DNA of 64,000 nucleotides from Gluconacetobacter tumulisoli (GTDB lineage Bacteria; Pseudomonadota; Alphaproteobacteria; Acetobacterales; Acetobacteraceae). The stretch lies in assembly GCF_014174155.1 (NCBI RefSeq), contig NZ_JABEQM010000015.1:1-64000 (forward strand). The letters are read 5' to 3'. The notes beneath the pieces were generated by a model, which saw nothing but the letters and a program-made list of their open reading frames with translations, searched no databases and had not been told where the DNA came from. Below, in pieces: positions 27,742-37,565 of this stretch (its first letter is position 1; each line of letters opens with the position of its first letter). Position numbers and translations under genes: made by a program.

Positions 27742-28665
27742 ATGCGCCTGTCACGCCGGACTGCCCGGCTGTCCCTGCTGCTCCTGCTTGCCTGCCCGCT
27801 GCTGCCGCTGGCGGCGTGCGACGAGACGCCGCCGCAGACCAGCTTCGCCCCCCTGCATTACGATTACCTGCCCGTGCTGCACCTGAACGTGGGCACGGTG
27901 ACGACCGTCGATAACGGGCAGCCGGGATCGGTTCCAGGGGACATTTCCGGCCGCGCGCCCACCCCGCCCGACCAGGCGCTGCTGCGCATGGCGGCGGACC
28001 GGCTGATGGCGGTGGGCAATGCGGGCAGCGCGATCTTCACCATCGACGGGGCGTCGATCCTGCATCTGCCCGGCGGCGTGCTGGACGGACGGATGGACGT
28101 GCATCTGGACATCGTGACGGCGAACGGCCAGCACGCCGGCTATGCCGAGGCTCATGTCCGCCGCACCTTCCGCCCCAGTTCGTCCGACGGGGACGGCAAT
28201 GCCGACACCCAGGCGCATCTCTACACCCTGACGTCGCAGATGATGCAGGACATGAACGTCGAGCTGGAATTCCAGGTCCGTCACCATCTGGCGGACTGGC
28301 TGGTGGAAACCAGCGGAGCGGCATCGACCAGCGCGATCCAGCAGCAGGCGCTAGGCCTGCCGGGCGCACAGCCGCCAGCGACGCCCGACCTGGTAGCCCC
28401 CGCGGCGGCCGCCCCACCCGTACCGCCCGCCGCCGTTCCGGCAACGCCCGCCGCTCCGGCCGTGCCCGCCAGTCCGCCGGCAGGTGACGTGCCCGACGCG
28501 GTGTTTCCGACCGGCGCGCCGTCCGACGCCGTTCCCGCGACGCCGGCCGCCCCACGTACGATGTCCCCGCAGCCCGGTTACCTGACCCTGCCGCCCGGCA
28601 CGCCGTCCACGTCCTCGACGACACCGAACGCAACGACCGGCACGACGGCAAACGGCGGCTATTGA
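27742..28665 (+). CDS. Proline-rich lipoprotein of unknown function
   Basis: This is a 307-residue predicted lipoprotein: signal peptide, lipobox LAAC and Cys26. A folded domain of about 160 residues (about 30-195) contains DYLPVLHLNVGTV, a segment resembling a nucleotide- or ligand-binding beta fold, and QMMQDMNVELEFQVRHHL. It is followed by a Pro/Ala-rich tail of about 100 residues likely to span the periplasm or wall. I chose ATG 27742 because GGAG lies nine bases upstream; ATG 27733 is too close to it. It converges on dsbD. I do not recognise the family. Confidence 0.75.
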   Translation: MRLSRRTARLSLLLLLACPLLPLAACDETPPQTSFAPLHYDYLPVLHLNVGTVTTVDNGQPGSVPGDISGRAPTPPDQALLRMAADRLMAVGNAGSAIFTIDGASILHLPGGVLDGRMDVHLDIVTANGQHAGYAEAHVRRTFRPSSSDGDGNADTQAHLYTLTSQMMQDMNVELEFQVRHHLADWLVETSGAASTSAIQQQALGLPGAQPPATPDLVAPAAAAPPVPPAAVPATPAAPAVPASPPAGDVPDAVFPTGAPSDAVPATPAAPRTMSPQPGYLTLPPGTPSTSSTTPNATTGTTANGGY

Positions 28666-28678
28666 CCGCCGCGCGCAA

Positions 28679-28706
28679 GGCGACCGGACGTTCCCATCCG
28701 GTCGCC
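28679..28706. terminator. Perfect 10-bp hairpin between converging genes
   Basis: GGCGACCGGA (28679-28688) pairs perfectly with TCCGGTCGCC (28697-28706) around an eight-base loop. It lies in the 63-base gap between the lipoprotein gene and dsbD. There is no T-run, but its position suggests it ends transcripts from both sides. Confidence 0.5.
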
Positions 28707-28728
28707 AGCAGCCGCCAGGAACCGGCGG

Positions 28729-30849
28729 TCAGCCCTTCAGGGCGTCCAGCACCAGTCCCGTCGTCAGGATCTGCGGCAGGGGCCGGCCTTCGCCGCCGCC
28801 GGCCGGATAATAGAGGTAGAACGGCACCCCCGCGCGGCCGTGGGCCTCGAGGAAGGCGCTGATTTCCGCGTTGCGGTTGGTCCAGTCACCCTTCATGTAG
28901 ACGATCCCGCGGTCATGGAACGCGGCCTGCACCGGGGCGGAGGACAGGGCGACCCGCTCGTTCACCAGGCAGGAAATGCACCACGCCGCCGTCATGTCCA
29001 CGAAGACGGGACGACCCTGCGCCCGCAGCGCCGCCAGGCGGGTCGTGGAAAACGGTTCCGCCCCGTCGGCACGCACTGCCGGTCCGCCCTCGTCGCCCCC
29101 GGCCATCGGCTGGCCCAGTCCCGGCAGCAACGCCAGCACGATGCCCAGCGCCGCCAGCGCCATCGCGCGGCACAGGCGAATCCGGCGCGCGGGCGCGTCG
29201 CGCATCGCCATGCCCTGCGCCAGGCCGGTCAGCCACGCGGCCAGCCCGACCAGCACCAGGCCGGTGCCCAGCACCGCCACCGCGCCCGCCCCGGCCTGCA
29301 ACGCCAGCACCCACAGCAGCCATACGCAGGTCCCCAGGACCGGAAAGGCCAGCCCCTGCCGCAGGATGTCCATCCACGGGCCCGGACGCGGCAGGTACCG
29401 CGCCAACCCCGGCACGCCCGCCAGCATCAGGTAGGGCGCGGCCAGCCCCGCACCCATCGCGATGAAGACCAGCATCGCCACCGGCGCCGGGGCCGACAGA
29501 GCCCCGGCGATGGCCGCCCCCATGAAGGGGGCGGTACAGGGCGTTGCGACCAGTACCGCCAGAACCCCGGTCATCGCGTCGCCCAGATACCCCGAACGCA
29601 CCGTGCCGGCGCCCCCCAGAGCCGCGATCCCGTTACCCATGCCGAACACGCCCAGCAGGTTCAGCGCGACCGCGAACAGCAGCCAGCAGATCGCCGCGAC
29701 GAAGGCGGCCGACTGGAACTGGAACCCCCAGCCCGCGACGGCGCCCGCCGCCCTTACGGCCAGGATGATGCCGCCCAGCGCCGCGAAGGCGCCCACGACG
29801 CCGGCGGTGTACGCCCCCGCTCCGGCCAGACGGGCCGACGCCCGGCCGCCGGCCAAGCGGGTCAGGGCCATGGCCTTCATCACCAGCACCGGAAACACGC
29901 AGGGCATCAGGTTCAGGACCAGCCCGCCCCCGAACGCCAGCAGCAGGATGTGTCCGATGCCGGCCATCCCCGCCGGCGCGTCGGCCGGCGCCGTCGCCTG
30001 CGGCCCCGCAACGGCGCCGGGACGCGCCGAGATCGATAATCCCCGCTCCTGCCCCGCCGCGTCCTTCAGTACCACCACGCCGTCCAGGGTCGCTGCGGAA
30101 TGGAAGGCATCGCCGGGCTTCAACGCCAGGGTCAGTCCGCCCGCGTGCACCGACAGCTTCTGCACGGCGTCCTGGTCGATCGCCCCGGCCACCAGGGGCA
30201 TGAACCAGGCATCGCGCACCGTGTCGGACGACAGCCCGTCGCCCGACAGGCCCAGCGTCCCGTCCGGTGCGATCGTCGCCGCGAACGGCGAGGCCGCAGG
30301 CAGCGCCGCGGCGGCCTGCGCGAACAGCGGGGCCTCGGCCGACGGGGCGGGATCGCCGTCGGGCAGCGTCAGCGTGAAGACGCCATGTTCGGGCACGCAC
30401 ACGGCGGCACAGACCAGCCAGTCGGCGGTGGCCTTCAGCACCATGGCGCCGTCGGCCGCCTCCGCCGCCGCGACCGGGCGCAGTTCGGCAGGCAGCACCA
30501 CGTCGCCGGTATAGGCGTAGGACATCAGCGGTCCGTCGCGCAGGCGTTCGGGCACCGGCCAGGCGATGACGCCCGCCTGGCCGGTGGCCCCGCCCGTGCC
30601 GCGCACATCCAGGGTCGGCGCCTCGCCCGCGTCGCCGGGATTGATCCAGTAGGTGTGCCATCCCGGCTGCAGCCGCAGGCGCAGGCCGACATGCAGCGGC
30701 ACCCCGGGACGGTAGCGATCCGTGTCGGTCACCAGCGTCGCCGTGTCGCGCGCGCTGACGACCGGCGTACTTTCCGCCGCCCCGGCAAGGCCGGGCGACA
30801 GCGCCACGAGGGCGAGCAGGAAGACTGGCAGAAGCCGGGACAGGATCAC
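28729..30849 (-). CDS. dsbD: Thiol:disulfide interchange protein DsbD/ScsB
   Basis: This 706-residue membrane protein carries electrons from cytoplasmic thioredoxin to the periplasm. It has a signal peptide and an N-terminal periplasmic domain with Cys147/Cys151 (VCAAVC). The eight-helix membrane domain has the paired cysteines Cys317 (NLMPCVFP) and Cys438 (ATPCTAPF). A C-terminal thioredoxin domain has AWCISC (Cys624/Cys627). The larger N-domain and CxxxC make it closer to ScsB than to E. coli DsbD. It is divergent from hrpB and converges on a lipoprotein gene; no other Dsb gene is near. Confidence 0.93.
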   Translation of the reverse strand: MILSRLLPVFLLALVALSPGLAGAAESTPVVSARDTATLVTDTDRYRPGVPLHVGLRLRLQPGWHTYWINPGDAGEAPTLDVRGTGGATGQAGVIAWPVPERLRDGPLMSYAYTGDVVLPAELRPVAAAEAADGAMVLKATADWLVCAAVCVPEHGVFTLTLPDGDPAPSAEAPLFAQAAAALPAASPFAATIAPDGTLGLSGDGLSSDTVRDAWFMPLVAGAIDQDAVQKLSVHAGGLTLALKPGDAFHSAATLDGVVVLKDAAGQERGLSISARPGAVAGPQATAPADAPAGMAGIGHILLLAFGGGLVLNLMPCVFPVLVMKAMALTRLAGGRASARLAGAGAYTAGVVGAFAALGGIILAVRAAGAVAGWGFQFQSAAFVAAICWLLFAVALNLLGVFGMGNGIAALGGAGTVRSGYLGDAMTGVLAVLVATPCTAPFMGAAIAGALSAPAPVAMLVFIAMGAGLAAPYLMLAGVPGLARYLPRPGPWMDILRQGLAFPVLGTCVWLLWVLALQAGAGAVAVLGTGLVLVGLAAWLTGLAQGMAMRDAPARRIRLCRAMALAALGIVLALLPGLGQPMAGGDEGGPAVRADGAEPFSTTRLAALRAQGRPVFVDMTAAWCISCLVNERVALSSAPVQAAFHDRGIVYMKGDWTNRNAEISAFLEAHGRAGVPFYLYYPAGGGEGRPLPQILTTGLVLDALKG

Positions 30850-30923
30850 GAACGCATTCTCCGGTAGGCAGGCGGCGTGCGCCGGTGATTGCCGGCGCCG
30901 GGCCGCGGACGCATAAGCAGGAT

Positions 30924-33494
30924 ATGGACTACCGCCCCGCCCTGCAAAACCCCGCTTGTTTCATCCCGGCCGACCTGCCGGTGGCCGAGGTTCTGCCGGC
31001 CCTGCGCGACAGCCTGGTCCGGGTGCCGGGCGCGGTGCTGGTCGCACCGCCCGGCGCGGGCAAGACCACGACAGTGCCGCTGGCGCTGCTGGACGCCCCA
31101 TGGCGCGGTGACGGACGGATCGTCATGCTGGAACCCCGCCGGCTGGCCGCCCGCGCCGCCGCGCAGCGGATGGCCGGCCTGCTGGGCGAGGATGCCGGCG
31201 GGCTGGTCGGCTACCGCACGCGCCTGGAGTCCGCCGTGTCGGAGCGCACGCGCATCGAGGTGGTGACCGAGGGGCTGATGGTCCGCCGCCTGCTGTCCGA
31301 CCCGACGCTGGACGGCGTGGCGTGCGTCATCCTGGACGAAATTCACGAACGGTCGCTGGACGCCGACGTCGCGCTGGCGTTCTGCCTGGATCTGCAACGC
31401 AGCCTGCGGCCGGACCTGCGGCTGGTGGCGATGTCGGCGACCATGGACGGCGCCGCGCTGGCGACCCTGATGGATGCCCCCCTGATCGAAAGCGCGGGCC
31501 GGATGTTCCCGGTGGAGATCCGGCATGCCCCCCGCGACATTCCCCATCTGCGCGACCTGCCCGACGCCATGGCCCGGACGATCCGCGCCGCGCTGGCCGA
31601 GCATGCGGGCGACATCCTGGCCTTCCTGCCCGGCGTGGGCGAGATCCGGCGCACCCAGGCGGCGCTGGCGGGCGTGCCGGCCGACGTGCTGTCCCTGTAT
31701 GGCGAAATGCCCCCGGCCGAGCAGGACCGGGTGCTGCGGCCCGCCCCGGACGCCGGGCGGCGCGTCATCCTGGCGACGTCGATCGCCGAGACGTCGCTGA
31801 CGGTGCCCGGCGTGCGGATCGTCGTCGATGGCGGCTTCCGGCGCAGCCCGCGCCTGGATCCGGGAACCGGACTGTCCCGGCTGGAAACGGTGCGGATTTC
31901 CCGTGCGGCGGCGGCGCAGCGCGCCGGCCGCGCGGGGCGCGAAGCCCCCGGCACCGCCCTGCGCCTGTGGAGCGAGGCAACGGGGCGCGGCATGGCCCTG
32001 CATGACCGGGCCGAGATCCTGGATGGCGAACTGACCGGCCTGCGTCTGGACACCGCCGCATGGCAGGCGGCGATGGGCACCCCGCCCGACGCCCTGCCCC
32101 TGCCCGATGCCCCGCCCAACGGCGCGTTCGAGGCCGCGCGGACCTTGCTGGCGGACCTGGGCGCACTGGATGACGCCGGCCGGATCACGCCGGCCGGCCA
32201 GCGCATGGCGGCGCTGGGCGCGCATCCGCGTCTGGCGGCCATGATGCTGGCCGCCCGTGATCCGGCCGAAGCCGCCCTGGCGGCCGACATCGCCGCCCTG
32301 CTGGAAGAACGCGATCCCCTGCGCGCCCGACCCGCGCCGGCCGGTCGGGGGACTGGACGCGGGGCGCCCGCCATTCCGCCCGCCGACATCGCCCTGCGGC
32401 TGGACCTGCTGGCCGGCGCCGACCATCCGGACGCCGATCGCGGCGCGCTGGCGCGGATCCGCCAGGCAGCGGGGCAATATCGCCGGCGCATGGGCCTGCC
32501 CGGGGGCCCGCGCGGAGGCACCGCCGCGGCGGGCGACCCCGGGGCCCTGCTGGCAGCGGCCTTTCCCGACCGCATCGCCCAGCGGCGCGGCGAGCCCGGC
32601 AGCTTCCGCCTGTCGGGCGGCGGCGGCGCGCGCCTGGGCAAGACCGACCGCCTCGCCGATGCCGGCCTGCTGGCGGTCGCGACCCTGCAGGTGCGCGTGG
32701 CGGCCGATATCCGGCTGGCCGCGCCACTGGATCCCGACCGCCTGCCCGACAGCCTGCGCGCCCGCGCGCACGAACAGGTGGAAACGACGCTGGACCCGGT
32801 GACCGGCGCGGTCATGGCGCGTCGCCGACTGCGGCTGGGGGCACTGGTCCTGCGCGACCGCACCGTGGCCGCCGCGCCCGACGAGGTCGCGGGCCTGCTG
32901 CTGCGCCAGGTGGCCGACCGGCTGGACAGCACCCTGGGCTGGACGCCGGCGGCGCGGCAGTTCCAGGCCCGGCTGGCGCTGGCGCGCACCCTGCCGGGGC
33001 GCGAGGACCTGCCGGACCTGTCGGATGCGGCGCTGGCCGCCGGGGCGGCGGACTGGCTGCCGCCGTGGCTGCCCGGCCTGACCCGCCTGTCCGAGGTCAC
33101 GGCACTGGACGTGCTGGCGATCCTGCGCGGGCACCTGGACCATGCGACGCTGGCCTGGCTCGACCGGACGCTGCCCACCGCCCTGGACCTGCCGGGGGGA
33201 CGCGTGCCCGTCGATTATACCCAGCCGGTGCCCACCGCCTCGGCACGTGCGCAGGCCTTCTACGGCGTGCGCGAGACCCCTCGCCTGGCCGACGGACGCA
33301 TTCCACTGCAGATCGCCCTTCTGTCGCCCGCCGGACGGCCGCAGGCGATCACCGCCGACCTGGCTGGATTCTGGGCCGGATCCTGGGCCGACATGCGTCG
33401 GGACATGCGCGGGCGCTATCCGCGCCACGACTGGCCTGAACACCCCGCGACCGCCACGCCGCCCGCTTGGCGGGACCGGCCGGGACGGCCATGA
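30924..33494 (+). CDS. hrpB: ATP-dependent helicase HrpB
   Basis: This 856-residue DEAH-like SF2 helicase has Walker A GAGKT at 44-48, Walker B DEIH at 138-141, motif III SAT, and motif VI QRAGRAGRE near 332-340, followed by the HrpB-specific C-terminal region. HrpB is presumed to remodel RNA or ribonucleoproteins; its substrate is not well known even in E. coli. The ATG at 30924 is chosen to give the usual N-terminus; a GTG at 30885 would add 13 residues. The gap to divergent dsbD is 74 bases. Confidence 0.92.
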   Translation: MDYRPALQNPACFIPADLPVAEVLPALRDSLVRVPGAVLVAPPGAGKTTTVPLALLDAPWRGDGRIVMLEPRRLAARAAAQRMAGLLGEDAGGLVGYRTRLESAVSERTRIEVVTEGLMVRRLLSDPTLDGVACVILDEIHERSLDADVALAFCLDLQRSLRPDLRLVAMSATMDGAALATLMDAPLIESAGRMFPVEIRHAPRDIPHLRDLPDAMARTIRAALAEHAGDILAFLPGVGEIRRTQAALAGVPADVLSLYGEMPPAEQDRVLRPAPDAGRRVILATSIAETSLTVPGVRIVVDGGFRRSPRLDPGTGLSRLETVRISRAAAAQRAGRAGREAPGTALRLWSEATGRGMALHDRAEILDGELTGLRLDTAAWQAAMGTPPDALPLPDAPPNGAFEAARTLLADLGALDDAGRITPAGQRMAALGAHPRLAAMMLAARDPAEAALAADIAALLEERDPLRARPAPAGRGTGRGAPAIPPADIALRLDLLAGADHPDADRGALARIRQAAGQYRRRMGLPGGPRGGTAAAGDPGALLAAAFPDRIAQRRGEPGSFRLSGGGGARLGKTDRLADAGLLAVATLQVRVAADIRLAAPLDPDRLPDSLRARAHEQVETTLDPVTGAVMARRRLRLGALVLRDRTVAAAPDEVAGLLLRQVADRLDSTLGWTPAARQFQARLALARTLPGREDLPDLSDAALAAGAADWLPPWLPGLTRLSEVTALDVLAILRGHLDHATLAWLDRTLPTALDLPGGRVPVDYTQPVPTASARAQAFYGVRETPRLADGRIPLQIALLSPAGRPQAITADLAGFWAGSWADMRRDMRGRYPRHDWPEHPATATPPAWRDRPGRP

Positions 33495-33571
33495 CGCCGC
33501 CGCAATTATCGGCTATCGTCCGCTCCGTTTGCCCGCGCAGACCATTACGACATGAACAGGATCCCGTACCC

Positions 33572-34705
33572 ATGCGGCGGATGGTCGCCCAATCCCTACG
33601 CCGCCGCGCGATGCCTGCGGCCCTGTTGCCTGCATTTCTGCTGCCCGCCCTGGCCGCCCTTCCTGCGAGGGGACACGCGGCCGACGCCCCCCTGTTCGCC
33701 CCGCCCGCGCCGCCGCTGGTGACCTCGGGACCGCTGACCTTCGCGCCGCTGGTGCGGCTGGTCGTCCCGGCCGTCGTCAATATCGCCGTGACGCAGGATG
33801 CCGACGACCCGCACAAGCGCCAGCCCGTCCCCCCCGGCGTCAAGGGCACCCCGTTCGAACGCCGGTTCCGCGACCGCATGCGCTCGCGCGGCGAGGAAAT
33901 GCTGGGGGCCGGGTCCGGTTTCATCGTCGACCCCAGCGGCGTGATCGTGACCAACAACCATGTGGTGGGCGAGGCCGACCGCATCACCGTGTCGCTGTCC
34001 GACGGGACGGAATTTCCCGCCAAACTGCTGGGCAGCGACGACCTGACCGACATCGCGGTCATCCGGATCCAGGCCCCGCACCCGCTGCCGTTCGTGACCT
34101 GGGGAGACAGCCGGCAGATCAATGTCGGCGACTGGATCATGGCGGCGGGCAACCCGTTCGGACTGGGCTCGTCGGTGACGGCCGGGATCGTGTCGGCGCG
34201 CGGACGCGACATCGGCGCCAGCCCGTTCGACGATTTCCTGCAACTGGACGCCCCGATCAATCCGGGCAATTCCGGCGGCCCGTCCTTCAATCTCAGCGGC
34301 CAGGTGGTGGCGCTGAATACCGCCATCGTCTCGCCCACCGGAGGGTCGGTGGGCATCGGCTTCGGCATTCCTTCGGAAATCGTCGCCCCCATCGTCGCCG
34401 AACTGCGCCGGACCGGGCATATCGACCGCGGATGGCTGGGCGTGACCCTGGCGGACGGCGATACTCATGACGGCGTGCGCATCACCGACATCGACCGCGG
34501 CGGCCCGGCCCAGCAGGCCCACCTGCACACCGGGGACATCGTCCTGACGGTGGGGGACGAACCGATGGACAGTTCCCGTACCCTGATCCGCACCATTGCG
34601 GCGGAACATCCCGGATCGACCGTCCAGGTGAAGATCCGCCGCCACGGGGCGGTGCTGACGGTGGCGGTGGTCGTCGCCCACCGCCCCGAAGGCATGGACG
34701 ACTGA
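33572..34705 (+). CDS. HtrA/DegP-type periplasmic serine protease (S1C) with one PDZ domain
   Basis: This 377-residue exported protease has a signal peptide with a basic start (RRMVAQSLRRR) and a hydrophobic run to about residue 38. The catalytic triad is complete: His130 (TNNHVVG), Asp160 (DLTDIAVI) and Ser234 (GNSGGP). A single PDZ domain spans about 285-370 (RGWLGVTLADGDTHDGV), as in DegS, rather than the two of DegP. The signal peptide suggests a released or anchored periplasmic form. It degrades or guards against misfolded envelope proteins. It lies just upstream of a two-component system, pointing to an envelope-stress role. Confidence 0.92.
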   Translation: MRRMVAQSLRRRAMPAALLPAFLLPALAALPARGHAADAPLFAPPAPPLVTSGPLTFAPLVRLVVPAVVNIAVTQDADDPHKRQPVPPGVKGTPFERRFRDRMRSRGEEMLGAGSGFIVDPSGVIVTNNHVVGEADRITVSLSDGTEFPAKLLGSDDLTDIAVIRIQAPHPLPFVTWGDSRQINVGDWIMAAGNPFGLGSSVTAGIVSARGRDIGASPFDDFLQLDAPINPGNSGGPSFNLSGQVVALNTAIVSPTGGSVGIGFGIPSEIVAPIVAELRRTGHIDRGWLGVTLADGDTHDGVRITDIDRGGPAQQAHLHTGDIVLTVGDEPMDSSRTLIRTIAAEHPGSTVQVKIRRHGAVLTVAVVVAHRPEGMDD

Positions 34706-34810
34706 GGTTTGTCCGGACGCGCGGGAGGTTCATTGGGACCGTCGCACTGGTCAGGCGGGCGCCTGCGGGGGTAGGATGCGGCCATCACAGGAACCGGGAG
34801 CCGGACCGAC

Positions 34811-35491
34811 ATGCATATCCTGGTCGTCGAGGATGATCCGACCGTCCGCAATTTCGTCGCCAAGGGCCTGCGCGAGGCCGGGCATCTGGTCGAACCCGTG
34901 GATAACGGCAAGGACGGCCTGTTCCTGGCGGTCAGCGAGAATTTCGACCTGATCATCCTGGACCGCATGCTGCCGGGCGGGATCGACGGCCTGCGGCTGC
35001 TGGAGACGATCAGGGCCCAGAACAACAGCACCCCGGTCCTGCTGCTGTCCGCACTGGCGGACGTCGACGACCGCGTGCAGGGGCTGAAGGCCGGCGGCGA
35101 CGATTACGTGACCAAGCCCTTCGCGTTCAGCGAACTGCTGGCCCGTGTCGAGGCCCTGTCGCGCCGGGGCCGCGCCGACAACGCGCCGCAGACGCGCCTG
35201 GTCGTCGCGGATCTGGAGGTCGACCTGCTGTCGCGCTCGGTCCGGCGCGGGGGGCAGAAGATCGACCTGCAACCCCGTGAATTCCGCCTTCTGGAATATC
35301 TGATGCGCCATGCCGGGCAGGTCGTGACGCGGACCATGCTGCTGGAAGGCGTGTGGGATTATCATTTCGACCCGCAGACCAACGTCATCGACGTCCATGT
35401 CTCGCGCCTGCGGCAGAAGGTGGACAAGCCGTTCGAAATGCCCCTGATCCATACGATCCGCAACGCCGGGTACATGCTGCGGGCCGACTAG
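34811..35491 (+). CDS. OmpR-family response regulator
   Basis: This 226-residue regulator has a receiver domain with Asp8/Asp9 (VVEDD), phosphorylation site Asp51 (ILDRMLPGG), Ser80 and Lys102 (TKPF), then a winged-helix DNA-binding domain (about 130-225, PREFRLLEYLMRHAGQVV). The histidine kinase gene follows after 146 bases. It lies 105 bases after the HtrA gene. The pattern is close to the TctD/QseB type of regulators; its targets cannot be read from sequence. Confidence 0.95.
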   Translation: MHILVVEDDPTVRNFVAKGLREAGHLVEPVDNGKDGLFLAVSENFDLIILDRMLPGGIDGLRLLETIRAQNNSTPVLLLSALADVDDRVQGLKAGGDDYVTKPFAFSELLARVEALSRRGRADNAPQTRLVVADLEVDLLSRSVRRGGQKIDLQPREFRLLEYLMRHAGQVVTRTMLLEGVWDYHFDPQTNVIDVHVSRLRQKVDKPFEMPLIHTIRNAGYMLRAD

Positions 35492-35498
35492 GGCGCAC

Positions 35499-35543
35499 GC
35501 GCGGCCGGATCACGCCGGTCGCGCACCGCGTTTCTCTGTTTTT
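35499..35543 (+). terminator. Hairpin with T-rich tail between regulator and kinase genes
   Basis: GCGCGGCCGG (35499-35508) pairs with CCGGTCGCGC (35515-35524) as a 10-bp stem with one G-U pair and a six-base loop. A T-rich stretch (35531-35543) follows after seven bases. It starts eight bases after the regulator stop, so it could lower read-through into the kinase gene. Confidence 0.4.
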
Positions 35544-35637
35544 CACTGTTTTCAGGATTTTTATTCCGAAACGGCGCATGGCGCCCCTCGGATAAGGATG
35601 CTTCGGGACCCGACCGACGGATGGAAATCGTCTGATC

Positions 35638-37197
35638 ATGCGCAGCGGACACGATGGCGCGACCGACAGGCGCAGGCGGCGGTTCCGCATTCCGCGTTCG
35701 GCCAGCCTGCGCTTCTCACTGGGCTACGGGGTACTGTTCGCGCTGTCCTCCATCCTGTTCATGTCCTTCATCTGGTGGGGGACGATCGGCTTCCTGGAAC
35801 GGCAGGTGGAAACCGCGATCAATGCCGACGCCCGGGCCCTGAGCCAGCGCTGGGCCGAGGGCGGTCTGCCGACGCTTGCGCTGACCATCGACGACCGGCT
35901 GGAACAGAACCTGGACGACGACGCGATCTACATGATGATCGACCCGTCGGGGCGCCGCCTGGCCGGCAATCTGTCCGAATGGCCGGCCTCGGTGGTGCGC
36001 ACCGACGTCTGGTACTCGCTGGAGGTCACGCGGGCAGGGATGCAGGACACGGCGCAGGTCCATGCCTTCGACCTGCCGGGCGGCTTCCGGCTGCTGGTCG
36101 GCCGGGACGTGCGCGGGCGCACCGTCCTGCGCCGGCTGCTGACCGATTCCCTGCTGTGGGCATGGATGATGGTGACGCTGCTGGCCATCAGCGGCGCCGT
36201 GCTGGTCCACGGCATGTTCCGCCGCATGATCAAGTCCGTCGCCCAGACGACGTCGGCCATCGCCCGGGGCGATCTGTCGCGCCGCATGCCGCTGGTCGGC
36301 AACGGGGACGAGCTGGACCAGGTCGCCGAGGCGATCAACGAGATGCTGGACCGCATCGTCCGGCTGATGGACGGCGTGCGGCAGGTCTCCAACGCCATCG
36401 CCCACGACCTGCGCACCCCGATCACCCGCGCCCGCACCCAGCTGGAGGATGCCGCCCTGCACGCTCATGGCGAGGAGGAGCTGCGCATGGCGGTGGAACG
36501 CGCGGTCGGACATCTGGACAACGTCACGGCGGTGTTCGAGGCCCTGTTGCGCATCGCCCAGATCGAGGCCGGGTCGCGGCGGGCGGCCTTCGCGCCGTTC
36601 GACCTGGCGCCCGTGCTGGTGGACGTGGGCGACCTGTACGAAGCCGTGGCCGAGGAACGGCATATTCACCTGGCGCTGCGCCTGCCATCGAGCCTGCCGT
36701 TCCATGGCGACCGGTCGCTGATGCAGCAGGCGGTCGCCAATCTGCTGGACAACGCCATCAAGTTCTCGCCCGCAGGCGGGACGGTGACGCTGGCCGCCAG
36801 CGTGGGGCCAAGCCTGCCCGGCCACGGCATCCCCCGGCCCGGCAAGAGCGTCGTCACCATCGCCGTCACCGACGAGGGCATCGGCATGAACGAGGCCGAC
36901 CTGGCCCGTGCGTCCGAACGCTTCTTCCGTGCCGAGACGGCGCGCAACACGCCCGGCGCGGGGCTGGGCCTGTCCCTGGTGCAGGCGATCGTCCAGCTGC
37001 ATGGCGGGGTGCTGCGCCTGCGCTCCCAGACGCCCGGCCTGTCGGTACGAATGATCCTTCCGGCGTCGCATAGTCCCGCGCGTCCCGCCCGCACGGCCCG
37101 CCCCATCCCGACCCTACCGACCTCGCCAGACGCACCGGCATCCGGCCGGCCTGTCATGAAGGAGGCTTCACTTGCACCCCATGAGCGCGACACATGA
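35638..37197 (+). CDS. Sensor histidine kinase
   Basis: This 519-residue inner-membrane kinase has membrane segments at about 28-50 and 170-193, a periplasmic sensor of about 120 residues between them, and a HAMP domain at about 193-245. The HisKA helix carries phospho-acceptor His256 (AIAHDLRTP), and the ATPase domain has the N box NLLDNAIKFS near 368-377, DEGIGM and GAGLGLS. The tail of about 40 residues after the kinase core is Pro/Ala-rich. It partners with the regulator upstream. The periplasmic domain has no recognised ligand fold. Confidence 0.94.
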   Translation: MRSGHDGATDRRRRRFRIPRSASLRFSLGYGVLFALSSILFMSFIWWGTIGFLERQVETAINADARALSQRWAEGGLPTLALTIDDRLEQNLDDDAIYMMIDPSGRRLAGNLSEWPASVVRTDVWYSLEVTRAGMQDTAQVHAFDLPGGFRLLVGRDVRGRTVLRRLLTDSLLWAWMMVTLLAISGAVLVHGMFRRMIKSVAQTTSAIARGDLSRRMPLVGNGDELDQVAEAINEMLDRIVRLMDGVRQVSNAIAHDLRTPITRARTQLEDAALHAHGEEELRMAVERAVGHLDNVTAVFEALLRIAQIEAGSRRAAFAPFDLAPVLVDVGDLYEAVAEERHIHLALRLPSSLPFHGDRSLMQQAVANLLDNAIKFSPAGGTVTLAASVGPSLPGHGIPRPGKSVVTIAVTDEGIGMNEADLARASERFFRAETARNTPGAGLGLSLVQAIVQLHGGVLRLRSQTPGLSVRMILPASHSPARPARTARPIPTLPTSPDAPASGRPVMKEASLAPHERDT

Positions 37198-37217
37198 CTT
37201 GCCCTAGGGTTCCCCTC

Positions 37218-37565
37218 ATGAACATGCAGCCCCTTGCGGTCCCAGCCCTGATGGCCCCCGCCCTCGTGGCCATGAGCCTTTGCCTGTGCGGGTTCGCCCG
37301 CACCCCCGACGAGATCCAGCCCGTCGAGTCCGGGGAACATGCCGAAGGGGTCGAAGAGCCCGGGCAGCCGGTCATCATCACCAGCGACAGCCGTGCCTTC
37401 TGCGACCGGCTGATCACCGTCATCGACGCCTATGGCCCCCCGCCGCGCGAGGTCCGCGACCTGCGCGTCCAGGGCGCCCATCTGTGTGCAGAAGGCAAGA
37501 TCCGATCCGGCATCGTCCATCTGCGCCGCGCCCTGGTGGTTCTGAAGGAGGATACCCATTCATGA
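37218..37565 (+). CDS. Small exported protein with two conserved-looking cysteines, function unknown
   Basis: The 115-residue protein has a signal peptide (about 1-27) and a mature part of about 85 residues. The C-terminal half, AFCDRL ... HLCAEGKIRSGIVHLRRAL, looks like a helical motif with two cysteines that could form a disulfide. I recall similar small proteins next to two-component genes in alphaproteobacteria, but cannot name a family. ATG 37218 follows AGGG by nine bases; an ATG at 37194 that overlaps the kinase stop is the alternative. It overlaps the SIMPL gene start (37562-37565). Confidence 0.7.
   Translation: MNMQPLAVPALMAPALVAMSLCLCGFARTPDEIQPVESGEHAEGVEEPGQPVIITSDSRAFCDRLITVIDAYGPPPREVRDLRVQGAHLCAEGKIRSGIVHLRRALVVLKEDTHS

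Noticed and set aside
30846-33443. 865-codon open frame opposite hrpB
   Set aside because: Antisense to a helicase with intact motifs; composition shows a shadow frame.
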